Of a DNA stretch of 33,552 nt, positions 16,887-26,141 are shown in pieces; the stretch's first letter is position 1, and every line of letters starts with the position of its first letter. Origin of the DNA: Bacteroidales bacterium (GTDB lineage Bacteria; Bacteroidota; Bacteroidia; Bacteroidales; WCHB1-69); assembly GCA_023229985.1 (NCBI GenBank), contig JALNYF010000021.1:1-33552 (forward strand), written 5' to 3'. The notes below the pieces were generated by a model, which made no database searches, had not been told where the DNA came from, and worked only from the letters and a program-made list of their open reading frames with translations. The translations under genes and the position numbers were made by a program.

Positions 16887-18029
16887 TTATTTACTTTTAC
16901 TTCCTTGATATAAATCGAATTTCAGGTATTTGCATTCCAACGCACCGTTGAAAAGGGTATATTTCTTTGATGCGTGGAGTCCAATATTCTTGATCGCTTC
17001 GATATTGGAGCTGATGATGAACGCGGTGCAATTGGTGTAATGTTTTTTGAGGGCATCGCCGATTTCGTGGTAAAAATCCTCAATGTTATCGATTTCCATT
17101 CTTTCTCCGTAGGGCGGGTTAAAGATGAGCATCGCCGGTCTGTTTTTAGGTTCAGAATCCTGCATACTACAGCGTGAAAGTCGGATGAAGTCGCTCAGAC
17201 GGGCTTCTTTGACGTTGGCTTTTGCCATTCCGAGGAAGCGGGCAGAGATGTCGAATCCGTAGAGAGTGATGGGCACATCATCTAAAATATCAGCTTCATC
17301 GGTAATTTTTTTCCAAGTATAGCGGTCAAAATTTTTCCATTTGAAGCAGCCGTAGTTGTCTCGGTAGAAGCCGGCGGGGATGTTGAGTGCTTGCATGGCA
17401 GCTTCTATCAGAATGGTGCCGGAGCCGCACATGGGGTCAATCATATCGCACTGGGCATTCCATCCGCTTAGTTTTACCATGCCGGCGGCAATTACTTCAT
17501 TGATTTGCGCGGGGTGCGCCGATACGCGATAGCCTCTTTTATGCAACGATTCACCCGAAGAATCTAAGAATAAGGTGGCTTGCGAGCGAAGGATATGAAT
17601 ATGAAACTGAACATCGGGATTTTCTTTATCTACCGATGGGCGTTTATTGTATTTGTCGCGGAATCTGTCACAGATGGCATCTTTTGCCAATTGTGCCGCA
17701 AAAAGCGGAGTCTTGAAAATAGCATCGTGCATGGTCGTGCTGACGGCAAGAGTGCCGTTATAATCAAGTATTTGCTCGGCGGGGTAATTAAAAATGGCGT
17801 CGTAAAACTGCTTGTTATCGCGAAAATTGAACTGATGCACTTGCCACAATATGCGCAAAGCATAGCGACAAAAGTAGTTGGCACGGTACATCATGTCATA
17901 TTCTCCTTCAAATCCCACTGCCCGATTGCAAATCTGACAATTCTCAGCCCCTAAATTTTCTAATTCTTCTTTCAGTAATGTTTCCAAGCCTGCAAAGGTC
18001 TTGGCGACAAATTTTTCTTTTTTATTCAT
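16887..18029 (-). CDS. Class I SAM-dependent RNA methyltransferase (RlmL/THUMP type)
   Basis: The protein has 380 residues. The N-terminal part, to about 165, resembles the THUMP-containing RNA-binding region of RlmL. The C-terminal Rossmann fold carries the SAM-binding motif DPMCGSGT (198-205) and the catalytic NPPYGER motif (304-310), which is typical of N2-guanine methyltransferases of rRNA. E. coli RlmL makes m2G2445 of 23S rRNA and is fused to RlmK; here only the RlmL-like part is present. The exact target base is inferred from family. Its ATG overlaps the batE stop by one base (TAATG), indicating translational coupling. Confidence 0.87.
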   Translation of the reverse strand: MNKKEKFVAKTFAGLETLLKEELENLGAENCQICNRAVGFEGEYDMMYRANYFCRYALRILWQVHQFNFRDNKQFYDAIFNYPAEQILDYNGTLAVSTTMHDAIFKTPLFAAQLAKDAICDRFRDKYNKRPSVDKENPDVQFHIHILRSQATLFLDSSGESLHKRGYRVSAHPAQINEVIAAGMVKLSGWNAQCDMIDPMCGSGTILIEAAMQALNIPAGFYRDNYGCFKWKNFDRYTWKKITDEADILDDVPITLYGFDISARFLGMAKANVKEARLSDFIRLSRCSMQDSEPKNRPAMLIFNPPYGERMEIDNIEDFYHEIGDALKKHYTNCTAFIISSNIEAIKNIGLHASKKYTLFNGALECKYLKFDLYQGSKSK

Positions 18030-18796
18030 TAAATTTTCTCAATTTCATTAATCGGAACCCAGCCCTTTTCGCCGTTTGGAATCTGAATCTCAGCCCAATT
18101 TTCCATAGTTCCCGTGATTTTTACTTTTAAACCTTCGTGAATCACAAACAAATTCTTTCCGTTTTCTGTCGGTTCACTTTTCGCGGTAACAACCAATTCC
18201 ATCACAATGGCTTCCGGTTGTTTGATATAGCGATATTTTTCTTTGGAGGCAAAAATGATGGAAAAAATGAGTGTGATGAGTGAGAGAATCAAGGTAATCA
18301 GGCTGATGACGTGAACGGTGTTGCTTCTGATAATCATAAACAAAATAACGGTGACAGCGAGGAGAAAAGCGGCAATGAGGGATATGATACTCCATTGTCT
18401 TTCAGTCAGTTGCTGTGAGAAGTGATTCCACCATTCCGAGATTGCCGATTCCGGCACGGGGTCTATTCTATCGGTTATTTTTTGATTGACGAAGGCAATG
18501 TTGTGTTTGATGTCGTCGTTGCCCGGGTCAAGTTGCAAGGCGCGTTCATACCATAAGAGCGAATGCGAAATATCTCCATTTTTATAATATGCGTTCCCCA
18601 AGTTGTAAAATAAAACTGCTCCAACATTGTTGCTGTCAGCAATTTGTTTGTATAATTCAGTGGCTTTTGAATAGTTCTCCTGCTGATAAGCTTTGTTGGC
18701 ATCTGTCATCTTTTGCATGTCGTTATTGGCAGAAATCCCTAAACAAGTCCCAACAAGTATGGATAATAGACTGAAAATCCGTAATGTTTTTTTCAT
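18029..18796 (-). CDS. batE: BatE: TPR and SH3-like membrane protein
   Basis: The protein has 255 residues. A signal peptide (1 to about 23) is followed by TPR repeats (about 28-105), two adjacent transmembrane segments (135-156 and 161-183) and a C-terminal SH3-like domain (about 195-253, ending GWVPINEIEK). This is the BatE layout of the Bacteroidota Bat operon. The role of Bat proteins is not settled; they were first linked to aerotolerance in Bacteroides fragilis. It starts 9 bases after batD. Confidence 0.87.
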   Translation of the reverse strand: MKKTLRIFSLLSILVGTCLGISANNDMQKMTDANKAYQQENYSKATELYKQIADSNNVGAVLFYNLGNAYYKNGDISHSLLWYERALQLDPGNDDIKHNIAFVNQKITDRIDPVPESAISEWWNHFSQQLTERQWSIISLIAAFLLAVTVILFMIIRSNTVHVISLITLILSLITLIFSIIFASKEKYRYIKQPEAIVMELVVTAKSEPTENGKNLFVIHEGLKVKITGTMENWAEIQIPNGEKGWVPINEIEKI

Positions 18797-18805
18797 TGTG
18801 TCGTA

Positions 18806-20599
18806 TTATTTTTTTTCTATTATGGTAATATAATCAATGGATAAATTGTATAAATGATTCATTAGTTCTTCGTTGTTGTTAGGCGCAAAACGCGCAAACT
18901 CACATTCGTTCAGCGTGTTAATTAATCTTTCGATGTTTTCGTTATCAACATTTTTGCCTTCCAATTTAGCACGTACGGTGTCCATTGACAATTCTGATTG
19001 CGGGATATGATATTTGTCGCTGACATAACCCCAAAGTGCTCGCGATATTTCTATGTAAAATTCTTCTTTTTTGTTGGTTAATAATAATTTATGTGCTTTT
19101 TTTAACCGTTTTGTGGCAACTTTGTTAGCTCTGCGGTTTCGGAGTTGGGCGACATCTTTCCTGCTATTGATATATTTTCGCAGAATAATGAAAAATAGGA
19201 TAACGAGCAAAAATGGCGTAAACAGCAGAATAAGGTAGATCGGTGTGCCAAAAAGCGCTCCTGTTTTGGGTGCGAATGCGTTAGGATCATCTTTAATATA
19301 TCGGATATCTTTGTCTAATACCTGAATATCTTTTTGAAGCGTGGAATTGGATGTATTGTTCCCGTCAGCTCCTTTTTCAACTTCTATCGTAAAGGGTTCT
19401 GTGGTAAGTGTTTTGTAGGTGTGTGTCTTTAAATCAAAATAGGAAAATGAAGTACCCGGAATAATGAATTTGCCTGCTGCTCTCGGTATGATAACATAGT
19501 CGAAAGAGCGTGAACCGGAAACACTTTTTCCCAGCGTATTAATTTTATCAACCAGCGTGGGGTCCGCGACATCAAAGTCAGTGGGAAATGCAAAATTTAG
19601 ATTCTCAACATGTTGCAAGTTTCCGCTGCCACTTATTGTGACCAATAAGTCGGTAGCATCATTGGTTGTCAAACTTGATTTGGTTAACGAACTTTTGATT
19701 GTGAAGTTCCCCACTAATCCGCTGAAATTATCGGGTTTCCCATTGGTTGGCAATGGTTTGACTTGTAATTTAACGGAATTGGATTTTACTTTAATCTCTT
19801 TTTGAGATGCCCAAAAACCGGATGAAATGGTAGCAATTCCTTCAAATTCTAACGGTGTGATGATGATTTCGCCCGATTTTTGCGGAAAAACGGCAGTAGT
19901 GCGAATCTCATAGACATTATATTTTTTCCCGTTAATTGTTTCAACAGATTGTTTGGCAGGTGATTTGGTGTCGCCTAAGGTATAGCTCCACAAATCTGCT
20001 TGTGACGGCAAATTATTTTTGGTGATTTGATAATCATAGATGCCGGAACCTAAGTAAATTTTATGCGTAATAATTACTTCTTGTCCTTCATAAGGGGTGG
20101 TCGTAGAAGCATATGCTTTTAAAAATACATCCGTGGCGGCGTTGCTTCTGGTTGGCGCGGGTTCATCAAAAAAGCTAAAGGGATTGCTACGGCGACCGCT
20201 TTGTTGGGTCTGTTGGTTCTCTTGCGTTACGACAATGCTGACGCTGTTGGCAGTTGTGGATTTCCCGTTTACTGTAAAAGTAGCACCGGGAATGGTCTGT
20301 TGTCCCAATTTGGTGGGTTGCAGAACATACGTGTAAGTATATTCGGTACTGCTACTTACTTGACCATTGATGATGGAAGTGGAGCTTGAATAACTTTGCG
20401 AGGGACCGCCGACAATGGAAAATGCTCCCATTGTTTTGCCGGTAGTAGGGGTGGCTTTCTGATTGATTTTAACATTGTATTGAAATGTCTGGTTGATTCC
20501 CACTTTTGCCGGTGCAGTGGCTGTGCATGTAACCTGAGCCTGCAAATTTGCAAAAATGAGTAAATTGATCAGCCATAAAACAATTGCTTTCTTTTTCAT
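18806..20599 (-). CDS. batD: BatD: Bat operon membrane-anchored protein
   Basis: BatD here has 597 residues and begins with a signal peptide ending LQAQ. A long extracytoplasmic beta-rich region follows, containing repeated Ig-like strands and the phrase PYEGQEVIITHKIYL, then a single membrane segment (about 453-476) and a basic, helical cytoplasmic tail of about 120 residues. The topology and length match BatD (oxygen tolerance family). It sits between batBC (21-base gap) and batE (9-base gap), in the standard Bat order. Confidence 0.9.
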   Translation of the reverse strand: MKKKAIVLWLINLLIFANLQAQVTCTATAPAKVGINQTFQYNVKINQKATPTTGKTMGAFSIVGGPSQSYSSSTSIINGQVSSSTEYTYTYVLQPTKLGQQTIPGATFTVNGKSTTANSVSIVVTQENQQTQQSGRRSNPFSFFDEPAPTRSNAATDVFLKAYASTTTPYEGQEVIITHKIYLGSGIYDYQITKNNLPSQADLWSYTLGDTKSPAKQSVETINGKKYNVYEIRTTAVFPQKSGEIIITPLEFEGIATISSGFWASQKEIKVKSNSVKLQVKPLPTNGKPDNFSGLVGNFTIKSSLTKSSLTTNDATDLLVTISGSGNLQHVENLNFAFPTDFDVADPTLVDKINTLGKSVSGSRSFDYVIIPRAAGKFIIPGTSFSYFDLKTHTYKTLTTEPFTIEVEKGADGNNTSNSTLQKDIQVLDKDIRYIKDDPNAFAPKTGALFGTPIYLILLFTPFLLVILFFIILRKYINSRKDVAQLRNRRANKVATKRLKKAHKLLLTNKKEEFYIEISRALWGYVSDKYHIPQSELSMDTVRAKLEGKNVDNENIERLINTLNECEFARFAPNNNEELMNHLYNLSIDYITIIEKK

Positions 20600-20620
20600 A
20601 ATATAGTATATATTAGAATG

Positions 20621-22486
20621 TTACCAATCTTTTTCTTGTTTATTGGACCCGTTTAGATTCACTTCTATGCGTTTACGATTCACCTTTTGTTGCGTTTGTC
20701 TTTCATTCTGTTGCAGGGCATCTAATTGACGTTCAGTTGCTTGCTTCTTTTCGCGTTCTGCAGCCGATTCTTGCGGCTCTGGTTTCTGCCCTTCCTTGGA
20801 CTGTTGTTTTTCTTTATTTTGTTCTTTGTTTTGCCCGTTTTCTTTTTGGTCCTGTTTCTGTTGATCTTTGTTTTCCTGCTGTTGTTGTTGTTGTTGTTGA
20901 GGGGATTTGTTCTTGTTCGATTTCATCATTTTTTTAGCGTATTCCAAGTTGTATTTGGCATCAAAATCTGATGGGTTCCGGCGCAAAACATCCTTATATG
21001 ATTCGATGGCTTGGCTGTAGTATTGTTGTTCCATTTGCGCGTTTCCTTTATTGAAGAATACTTTTGCCAAAAATTGTTTGTCTTGTACGTTGTTTTTGAG
21101 ATAATTAGCGATTGAATCGAGGGTGTCGAATTGATGTTGCCGATAAAAGGCATCCATTTGGTTAAAACGGGCAATATTTTCATTCGCAGGTTCGGTGTTC
21201 AGAACAATATCGTAAAATTTCAGTGCTTCTGTGTAGGCGTGAAATCCCGTAGTATCGCTTTCGGCGCGGGCAGTGTCAATGGTCGCAAATTCGGGGTCTC
21301 TTTTATCCTCACCCAATTTGAAAACGGCATTGCCTTTGTCGATGAGTGAGGCTTCGTATAAAGTCGTGGGACCAGTGTGACATCCCATTGCGAGCAAAAG
21401 GCAAACTGTCAGCAGCATTCCGGCGCCGTATTTTTGTCGCTGCTTCCATAACCAATCTTTCCATTTCGGTTTCACGGCAAATAGCAGCGATTCAATGATT
21501 AACAATAGAATTCCGATCCCTAACGGATATTGATAACCACTTTCAAATTGCTTATAATCAACGTCTTTAAACTCGCTTTTGTCCATTTTTTTTATTTCGT
21601 TGAGGATAGATTCAAATCCCATATTAGTATTGTCTGCATGAATATAAACGCCTTTCCCATACGTCGCTAATTCTTTAAGTACTTGTTCATTAAGACGTGT
21701 AATGACAGTATTTCCATCTTTATCTTTTTTGTATTGTGTGGAGCCGGAAGAGATGGGAATTTTTTCTCCGATCGTACTGCCGATACCGATGGTGTGAATA
21801 ACTATTCCTTTTTGTGCCAGGTCTGTTGCTGTTTTTTGACTTTCAGGGTAGTGCGTTTCTCCGTCTGAAACAAGGATAATTACTTTTGAAGAAGCGATTT
21901 TTCCTTTTCCCTGTTGTTCGGCTTCATTTTCCGGAATAAGAGCAAGTTGTGCGGTGGATAAGGCAGCCGAGATATCGGTCCCTTGCACGGGAATAATATC
22001 TGTATTTACTTGATTGACAAACATTTTTGCTGCGGCATAGTCTGTGGTGATGGGGAGTTGAACAAAAGATTTCCCGGCAAAAGCAACCAAGCCGATGCGG
22101 TCGCCTTCCAATTTGTCAATTAAGTGAGAAATTGCCATTTTACACGCTTGTAGTCGGTTAGGCTGAATATCTTGCGCTAACATGCTATTCGAAACATCTA
22201 AGCAAATCATAATATCCACCCCTTTGCGCTTTCCTTTTTCAATTTTGGCTACTGTTTGAGGATTGGCTGCTGCCACGATAAAACAAGCAAATGCCAGCAT
22301 CAATATAGAAAATTTTAGATGTTTCATTACCTTGGAACGTTGCGGTGTTAACGTCGTAAGTAATTGTTTGTCAATATATTGCTCATTTCTTTTTCTATCT
22401 TTGTATTGTAAAATGACATAGATAATTACAAAGATGAAAATGATGAATAAAGAGTATAGAAATGATTCATTTTCAAAACGAAACAT
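20621..22486 (-). CDS. Fused BatB-BatC: VWA domain plus TPR protein
   Basis: At 621 residues this combines two genes that are usually separate. Residues 1-355 are BatB-like: two N-terminal membrane segments, a von Willebrand A domain with MIDAS residues Asp97-x-Ser99-x-Ser101 in LDVSNSM and a DGE motif, and a C-terminal membrane helix near 325-340. Residues from about 357 are BatC-like: a hydrophobic lipobox-like stretch LLLAMGC with Cys369, TPR repeats, a polyglutamine run and a charged Gln/Lys/Glu-rich tail. Met357 could act as an internal start making a free BatC-type lipoprotein (ATG at 21418). The reading frame is continuous with no stop between the halves. BatA, MoxR and DUF58 genes, usually upstream, are absent from the window. 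Confidence 0.86.
   Translation of the reverse strand: MFRFENESFLYSLFIIFIFVIIYVILQYKDRKRNEQYIDKQLLTTLTPQRSKVMKHLKFSILMLAFACFIVAAANPQTVAKIEKGKRKGVDIMICLDVSNSMLAQDIQPNRLQACKMAISHLIDKLEGDRIGLVAFAGKSFVQLPITTDYAAAKMFVNQVNTDIIPVQGTDISAALSTAQLALIPENEAEQQGKGKIASSKVIILVSDGETHYPESQKTATDLAQKGIVIHTIGIGSTIGEKIPISSGSTQYKKDKDGNTVITRLNEQVLKELATYGKGVYIHADNTNMGFESILNEIKKMDKSEFKDVDYKQFESGYQYPLGIGILLLIIESLLFAVKPKWKDWLWKQRQKYGAGMLLTVCLLLAMGCHTGPTTLYEASLIDKGNAVFKLGEDKRDPEFATIDTARAESDTTGFHAYTEALKFYDIVLNTEPANENIARFNQMDAFYRQHQFDTLDSIANYLKNNVQDKQFLAKVFFNKGNAQMEQQYYSQAIESYKDVLRRNPSDFDAKYNLEYAKKMMKSNKNKSPQQQQQQQQENKDQQKQDQKENGQNKEQNKEKQQSKEGQKPEPQESAAEREKKQATERQLDALQQNERQTQQKVNRKRIEVNLNGSNKQEKDW
20874..20900 (-). repeat. 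CAA/CAG triplet repeat encoding polyglutamine
   Basis: A short run of CAA and CAG codons on the minus strand encodes eight consecutive Gln in the BatC part of the fusion. It is a microsatellite. Gain or loss of whole units would change length without shifting frame. Confidence 0.8.
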
Positions 22487-22513
22487 AATAATCTATTTTA
22501 GAATTTCGGGCTG

Positions 22514-22521
22514 CAAATATA
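22514..22521 (-). promoter_or_regulatory. -7 box of the Bat-Fet operon
   Basis: The minus strand reads TATATTTG followed by CAGCC, 27 bases upstream of the batBC start at 22486. It lies in the 86-base gap after the TPR gene and suggests that the Bat operon starts from its own promoter. Confidence 0.6.
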
Positions 22522-22572
22522 CGCAACTTTTATACATTTTATTGTTCCTCGGTTGCGAGTCCGTCACTTTTT

Positions 22573-23922
22573 TTATTTTCCTTTTTCGCGGTATTCTTGG
22601 GCTTTGGGTTCATTTCCTAATTCGTGGTAGGCGTTTGCCATCATTTTGTAAATACGGGATTTTTCGCCGTTATCGAATGAGTTTTTCAATGCTTTTTCCA
22701 GATAATTGAGTGCTTTTTCCGGATTGTTGGAATTGAGGTAGGCCACCCCTAAAGTGTATGCCATCATCGAATTAGTGGGAAAAAGTTCGTTAATATCTTT
22801 TTCGTTATCTATAATTCGTTGATAATCTTTTATTTGTGAAAGAGTGTATAGATAATCTTCCCACAATGCGTATTGGGCTATTTCAATATGGATGGCTTTT
22901 TCGAAGAAGTAGGCGGCTTGTTCGTAATTTTTTTCTTTTAAACAGAGGGAGCCCATAGCAGCCCAGCCTTCTACGGCGTCAGGGTGTACTTTCGTGAGGA
23001 TGCGCGACAGTTCATATTGTTGTGGGGAGGGCATTGAGGTGGGAAGTTTTAGCAAAAAAGTACGAAGTATCGGTAATTTCCGGTCAATAGTAATTTGTGG
23101 ACTTTCAAATACTTTAACATAAGCGTTGTAAGCAGCTTCTTGTTCTCCTATTTTGTTATAATAATCGGCCATCGTGAGTTGTATTTCCGCATTGTCGGGA
23201 TTGATTTCCATCACTTTGGAAAAGTAGGGGAGTGCTTTCTCCTGCATGTTGTTGATAATATACAGATTAGCAGCTTGCAAGTAATAATTTTCGTTAGATG
23301 GATCTTCTGTTATCAGCATATCATACTCTTTCACTGCATTTTTGACGTCGTTCAGGAAGAGCCAAATTTCAACTTTTGCGCGGGTAATTTCGTCATTATG
23401 CCCGACTAATTTTTCCAATTTCGTGTAGGATTTCAAAACTTCTTTGTAGTTCTGGGTCATTATGCAGGCTTGTGAGTAATAATAAATGTAGTATTCGCTT
23501 TCGGGTTTTAACTCGCATACTTTAGCCCAATATTTGATAGATTGTTGATAGTTTTCTTGTAAATCGAGTATATGGGCGAGCTCAATGATGAACCAGACGT
23601 TCTTTTTTTCGATGGAGATGGCTTTTTGCAAGTAATTTTCGGCAGATGAATACTCTTTTTTCTCTTTATAAATTTTTCCGAGCATGTAGTAAGCGGTGGC
23701 ATGATTAGGATTGTTTGCGATGACATAACGAAATTTTTCCTCAGCCAATTGGAAATTTTCCGCGTAGAACTCTTTTACGCCGTCTGCAAAATAGACGGAA
23801 AGTTTGCGTTCTTGTTCAGATACGATGGGTTGTTTGGAATTATTTGAAATTGATTTTTGCGCATAACTATTTAATGTAAAACAAGTTATAGCGATAACGA
23901 AGGCAATTGCTTTTAATTTCAT
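22573..23922 (-). CDS. Secreted tetratricopeptide-repeat protein
   Basis: I choose the ATG at 23922, which begins a signal peptide (MKLKAIAFVIAITCFTLNSYAQ); the longer frame to 24021 is rejected because its start lies upstream of the promoter box at 23960-23967. The 449-residue product is mostly TPR repeats, roughly nine copies, with repeated A-x-x-Y-x-x-x-G and A-L-x-x-x-x-K-A-type positions (YYMLGKIYKEKKEYSSAENY is one). TPR arrays mediate protein-protein contacts. Its partner is unknown; lying just upstream of the Bat genes, which include TPR proteins, it may act with them, but that is a guess. Confidence 0.8.
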   Translation of the reverse strand: MKLKAIAFVIAITCFTLNSYAQKSISNNSKQPIVSEQERKLSVYFADGVKEFYAENFQLAEEKFRYVIANNPNHATAYYMLGKIYKEKKEYSSAENYLQKAISIEKKNVWFIIELAHILDLQENYQQSIKYWAKVCELKPESEYYIYYYSQACIMTQNYKEVLKSYTKLEKLVGHNDEITRAKVEIWLFLNDVKNAVKEYDMLITEDPSNENYYLQAANLYIINNMQEKALPYFSKVMEINPDNAEIQLTMADYYNKIGEQEAAYNAYVKVFESPQITIDRKLPILRTFLLKLPTSMPSPQQYELSRILTKVHPDAVEGWAAMGSLCLKEKNYEQAAYFFEKAIHIEIAQYALWEDYLYTLSQIKDYQRIIDNEKDINELFPTNSMMAYTLGVAYLNSNNPEKALNYLEKALKNSFDNGEKSRIYKMMANAYHELGNEPKAQEYREKGK

Positions 23923-23959
23923 ATGATGAGGTGGGTTTTTGAATGATGAATTAGGGCTG

Positions 23960-23967
23960 CAAAGATA
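23960..23967 (-). promoter_or_regulatory. -7 box of the TPR gene
   Basis: The minus strand reads TATCTTTG followed by CAGCC, 37 bases upstream of the ATG at 23922. The longer in-frame start at 24021 would lie upstream of this promoter, which supports the shorter gene. Confidence 0.6.
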
Positions 23968-24002
23968 AGGAAAAAACAGATAGCATGAAGTCGTTTTGAG
24001 CA

Positions 24003-24041
24003 AATAGATAAAAAGCGACAATACGAAGGCATTGTCGCTTT
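24003..24041 (-). terminator. Rho-independent terminator after rpsS
   Basis: AAAGCGACAAT (24012-24022) and ATTGTCGCTTT (24031-24041) form a perfect 11-bp stem with an 8-base loop. Read leftward, it is followed by a T-rich run. It sits 31 bases past the rpsS stop and closes the ribosomal-protein transcript there. Confidence 0.75.
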
Positions 24042-24071
24042 AATAAAACAAATATATATGAAGAAAATATT

Positions 24072-24350
24072 TTATTTTTTACCTTTATCTTTTTGACCGG
24101 CGTGGCCTCTAAAGATACGGGTTGGGGAGAATTCACCTAATTTATGACCAATCATATTTTCAGTAACATAAACGGGAATAAATTTATTTCCGTTATGAAC
24201 GGCGATAGTCATACCTACGAAATCGGGCGATATCATGGATGCGCGAGACCAAGTTTTAATGGTAGATTTTTTACCGGATTCTTGGGCAGCCAATACACGT
24301 TGTTCCAATTTGTAATGGATATATGGACCTTTTTTTAATGAACGACTCAT
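24072..24350 (-). CDS. rpsS: 30S ribosomal protein S19 (RpsS)
   Basis: At 92 residues this is a full-length S19 with the family motifs MSRSLKKGPY at the start, IKTWSRASMI, and HNGNKFIPVYVTENMIGHKL in the middle, ending in a basic tail. S19 binds the 16S rRNA head with S13. It follows rplB by 17 bases in the standard S10-operon order. It is the last gene of this unit: a strong hairpin terminator follows, and rplV and rpsC, its usual neighbours, are not present. Confidence 0.97.
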   Translation of the reverse strand: MSRSLKKGPYIHYKLEQRVLAAQESGKKSTIKTWSRASMISPDFVGMTIAVHNGNKFIPVYVTENMIGHKLGEFSPTRIFRGHAGQKDKGKK

Positions 24351-24367
24351 ATTAATATCTCTTTAAA

Positions 24368-25192
24368 TTATTTTTTTCTTCTTTCGATTATATATTTATT
24401 TGAATTTTTCTTAGCCGAGCGGGTCTTGTAACCTTTAGCTGGCAAGCCTTTTCTTGACCGTGGGAGACCGCCGGAAGCACGACCTTCGCCACCGCCCATT
24501 GGGTGATCAACAGGGTTCATAACGACACCGCGGACGCGTGGACGGCGACCTAACCAGCGACTTCTACCGGCTTTACCGGAAACTTCGAGGCTGTGGTCGG
24601 CGTTAGAAGCCATACCGATCGTAGCGCGGCATGCGCAAAGGATCATTCTGGTTTCGCCTGACGGCATTCTTACGGTTGCATATTTCCCGTCGCGGGACAT
24701 CAATTGTGCGTATGAACCGGCACTACGAGCCAAACGACCGCCTTGTCCGGGTTTTAATTCAATATTAAAGATAATGGAACCGAAAGGTATTTCGCCTAAT
24801 GGCAAGCAATTTCCCAAATCAGGGGAAACGCCTTCTCCGGAAGCGATTTTATCTCCGACTTTTAAGCCGTGAGGAGCGACGATGTATCTTTTTTCGCCGT
24901 CTGCATAAAACAGCAATGCAATACGGGCTGACCGATTCGGGTCATACTCGATGGTTTTCACCGTAGCGGGGATGCCATCTTTATCCCGTTTAAAATCTAT
25001 AAAACGATACATCTTCTTATGACCGCCACCGCGGTTTCGCATCGTCATCTTACCACTGTTATTTCTTCCGCCTGTGCTTGGATTGGGGCATAACAAACTC
25101 TTTTCGGGTCTGTTTGTGGTAATATCATCATAAGCGCTGATTACTTTAAAGCGCTGCCCCGGCGTTACTGGTTTAAATTTTCTTAATGCCAT
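24368..25192 (-). CDS. rplB: 50S ribosomal protein L2 (RplB)
   Basis: L2, of normal length (274 residues), binds 23S rRNA and the peptidyl-transferase region. Conserved stretches include GRNNSGKMTMRNRGGGHKK near the N-terminus, and GVVMNPVDHPMGGGEGRA in the C-terminal third, which contains the conserved His of the catalytic-centre neighbourhood. It lies 3 bases after rplW. Confidence 0.97.
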   Translation of the reverse strand: MALRKFKPVTPGQRFKVISAYDDITTNRPEKSLLCPNPSTGGRNNSGKMTMRNRGGGHKKMYRFIDFKRDKDGIPATVKTIEYDPNRSARIALLFYADGEKRYIVAPHGLKVGDKIASGEGVSPDLGNCLPLGEIPFGSIIFNIELKPGQGGRLARSAGSYAQLMSRDGKYATVRMPSGETRMILCACRATIGMASNADHSLEVSGKAGRSRWLGRRPRVRGVVMNPVDHPMGGGEGRASGGLPRSRKGLPAKGYKTRSAKKNSNKYIIERRKK

Positions 25193-25195
25193 TTT

Positions 25196-25486
25196 TTAAA
25201 TATTGCTGTAAAAATCAATTTTATCTTCTTTACTCAAAAATACCGTTGCTTTTTTCAAGGTATTTTTTTGTCCTTCAATCATTCCGGCTTTTGTATAGCG
25301 GGAAGAGGATTTGCCACGTTGTACCAAAGTATTAACTCTAAGCACTTTAACACCATAGATGTCTTGTACTTCTTTCTTAATTTGCGTTTTGGTAGCCGCT
25401 CTATCAACAAGGAAGCCGTAGCGGTTGAATTTATCCGCGGCTATTGTCATTTTTTCGCTGATTATGGGTCTTATTAATACGCTCAT
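25196..25486 (-). CDS. rplW: 50S ribosomal protein L23 (RplW)
   Basis: This 96-residue L23 shows the family opening IRPIISEKM and a VNTLVQRGK segment, with the final basic strand. L23 sits at the exit tunnel and is the docking site for trigger factor and SRP. It is placed between rplD (25-base gap) and rplB (3-base gap), the expected order. Confidence 0.95.
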   Translation of the reverse strand: MSVLIRPIISEKMTIAADKFNRYGFLVDRAATKTQIKKEVQDIYGVKVLRVNTLVQRGKSSSRYTKAGMIEGQKNTLKKATVFLSKEDKIDFYSNI

Positions 25487-25511
25487 TTTATAATTTTTTT
25501 ATTGTTTATAA

Positions 25512-26141
25512 TTATTCGCCGAGCATTTTTTCGATTTCCGGTATGCTCTTTTCGCAAATGATAAGATTGGTAGCGTTTAATACATCGTAAGTATTCACGT
25601 CACATGCTCTGATCACTTTGCTGCGTTTTAAATTGCGGGAAGACAAATAAACATTCGTATTGCTATTGTTTGCCAACAATAAGGTTTTCGTATCTTCCAA
25701 GTTAAAATGTTTCAGTATTTCTACAAAAGCTTTAGTTTTAGGAGCGTCGAAAGCGAAATCTTCCAAAACGATGATTTTGTTTTCTTTAGCTTTGTAAGTT
25801 AAAGCGGAGAAACGGGCTAAACGTTTTACTTTTTTATTCAATTTAAAGCCATAATCTCTGGGATGAGGTCCGAATACGGTAGCACCGCCGCGGATGGTCG
25901 GAGATTTGATACTGCCTGCACGTGCGCCGCCGGTACCTTTTTGTCTTTTTAATTTGCGTGTACTCCCTGAAATGGTTGATTTTTCCAAGGTGTCGTGGGT
26001 TCCTTGTCTTCTGTTGGCTAAAATATTCTTAATATCAAGCCAAATAGCGTGATCATTCGGTTCTACATTAAAAACATTGTCGTTTAATGTAACCGTTTTA
26101 GCTGATTCGCTTCCATCTATTTGATAAACTTTTAACTCCAT
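25512..26141 (-). CDS. rplD: 50S ribosomal protein L4 (RplD)
   Basis: The full-length L4 (209 residues) contains the conserved rRNA-binding loop with RRQGTHDTLEKS and KRQKGTGGARAGS, followed by GGATVFGPHPRDY. L4 binds 23S rRNA domain I and in E. coli also represses its own S10 operon. Its start overlaps the rplC stop by 10 bases, so the two are translationally coupled. Confidence 0.96.
   Translation of the reverse strand: MELKVYQIDGSESAKTVTLNDNVFNVEPNDHAIWLDIKNILANRRQGTHDTLEKSTISGSTRKLKRQKGTGGARAGSIKSPTIRGGATVFGPHPRDYGFKLNKKVKRLARFSALTYKAKENKIIVLEDFAFDAPKTKAFVEILKHFNLEDTKTLLLANNSNTNVYLSSRNLKRSKVIRACDVNTYDVLNATNLIICEKSIPEIEKMLGE

Noticed and set aside
23923..24021. Upstream extension of the TPR frame
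   Set aside because: It crosses the promoter box at 23960-23967 and reaches into the rpsS terminator; the signal peptide starts at 23922.
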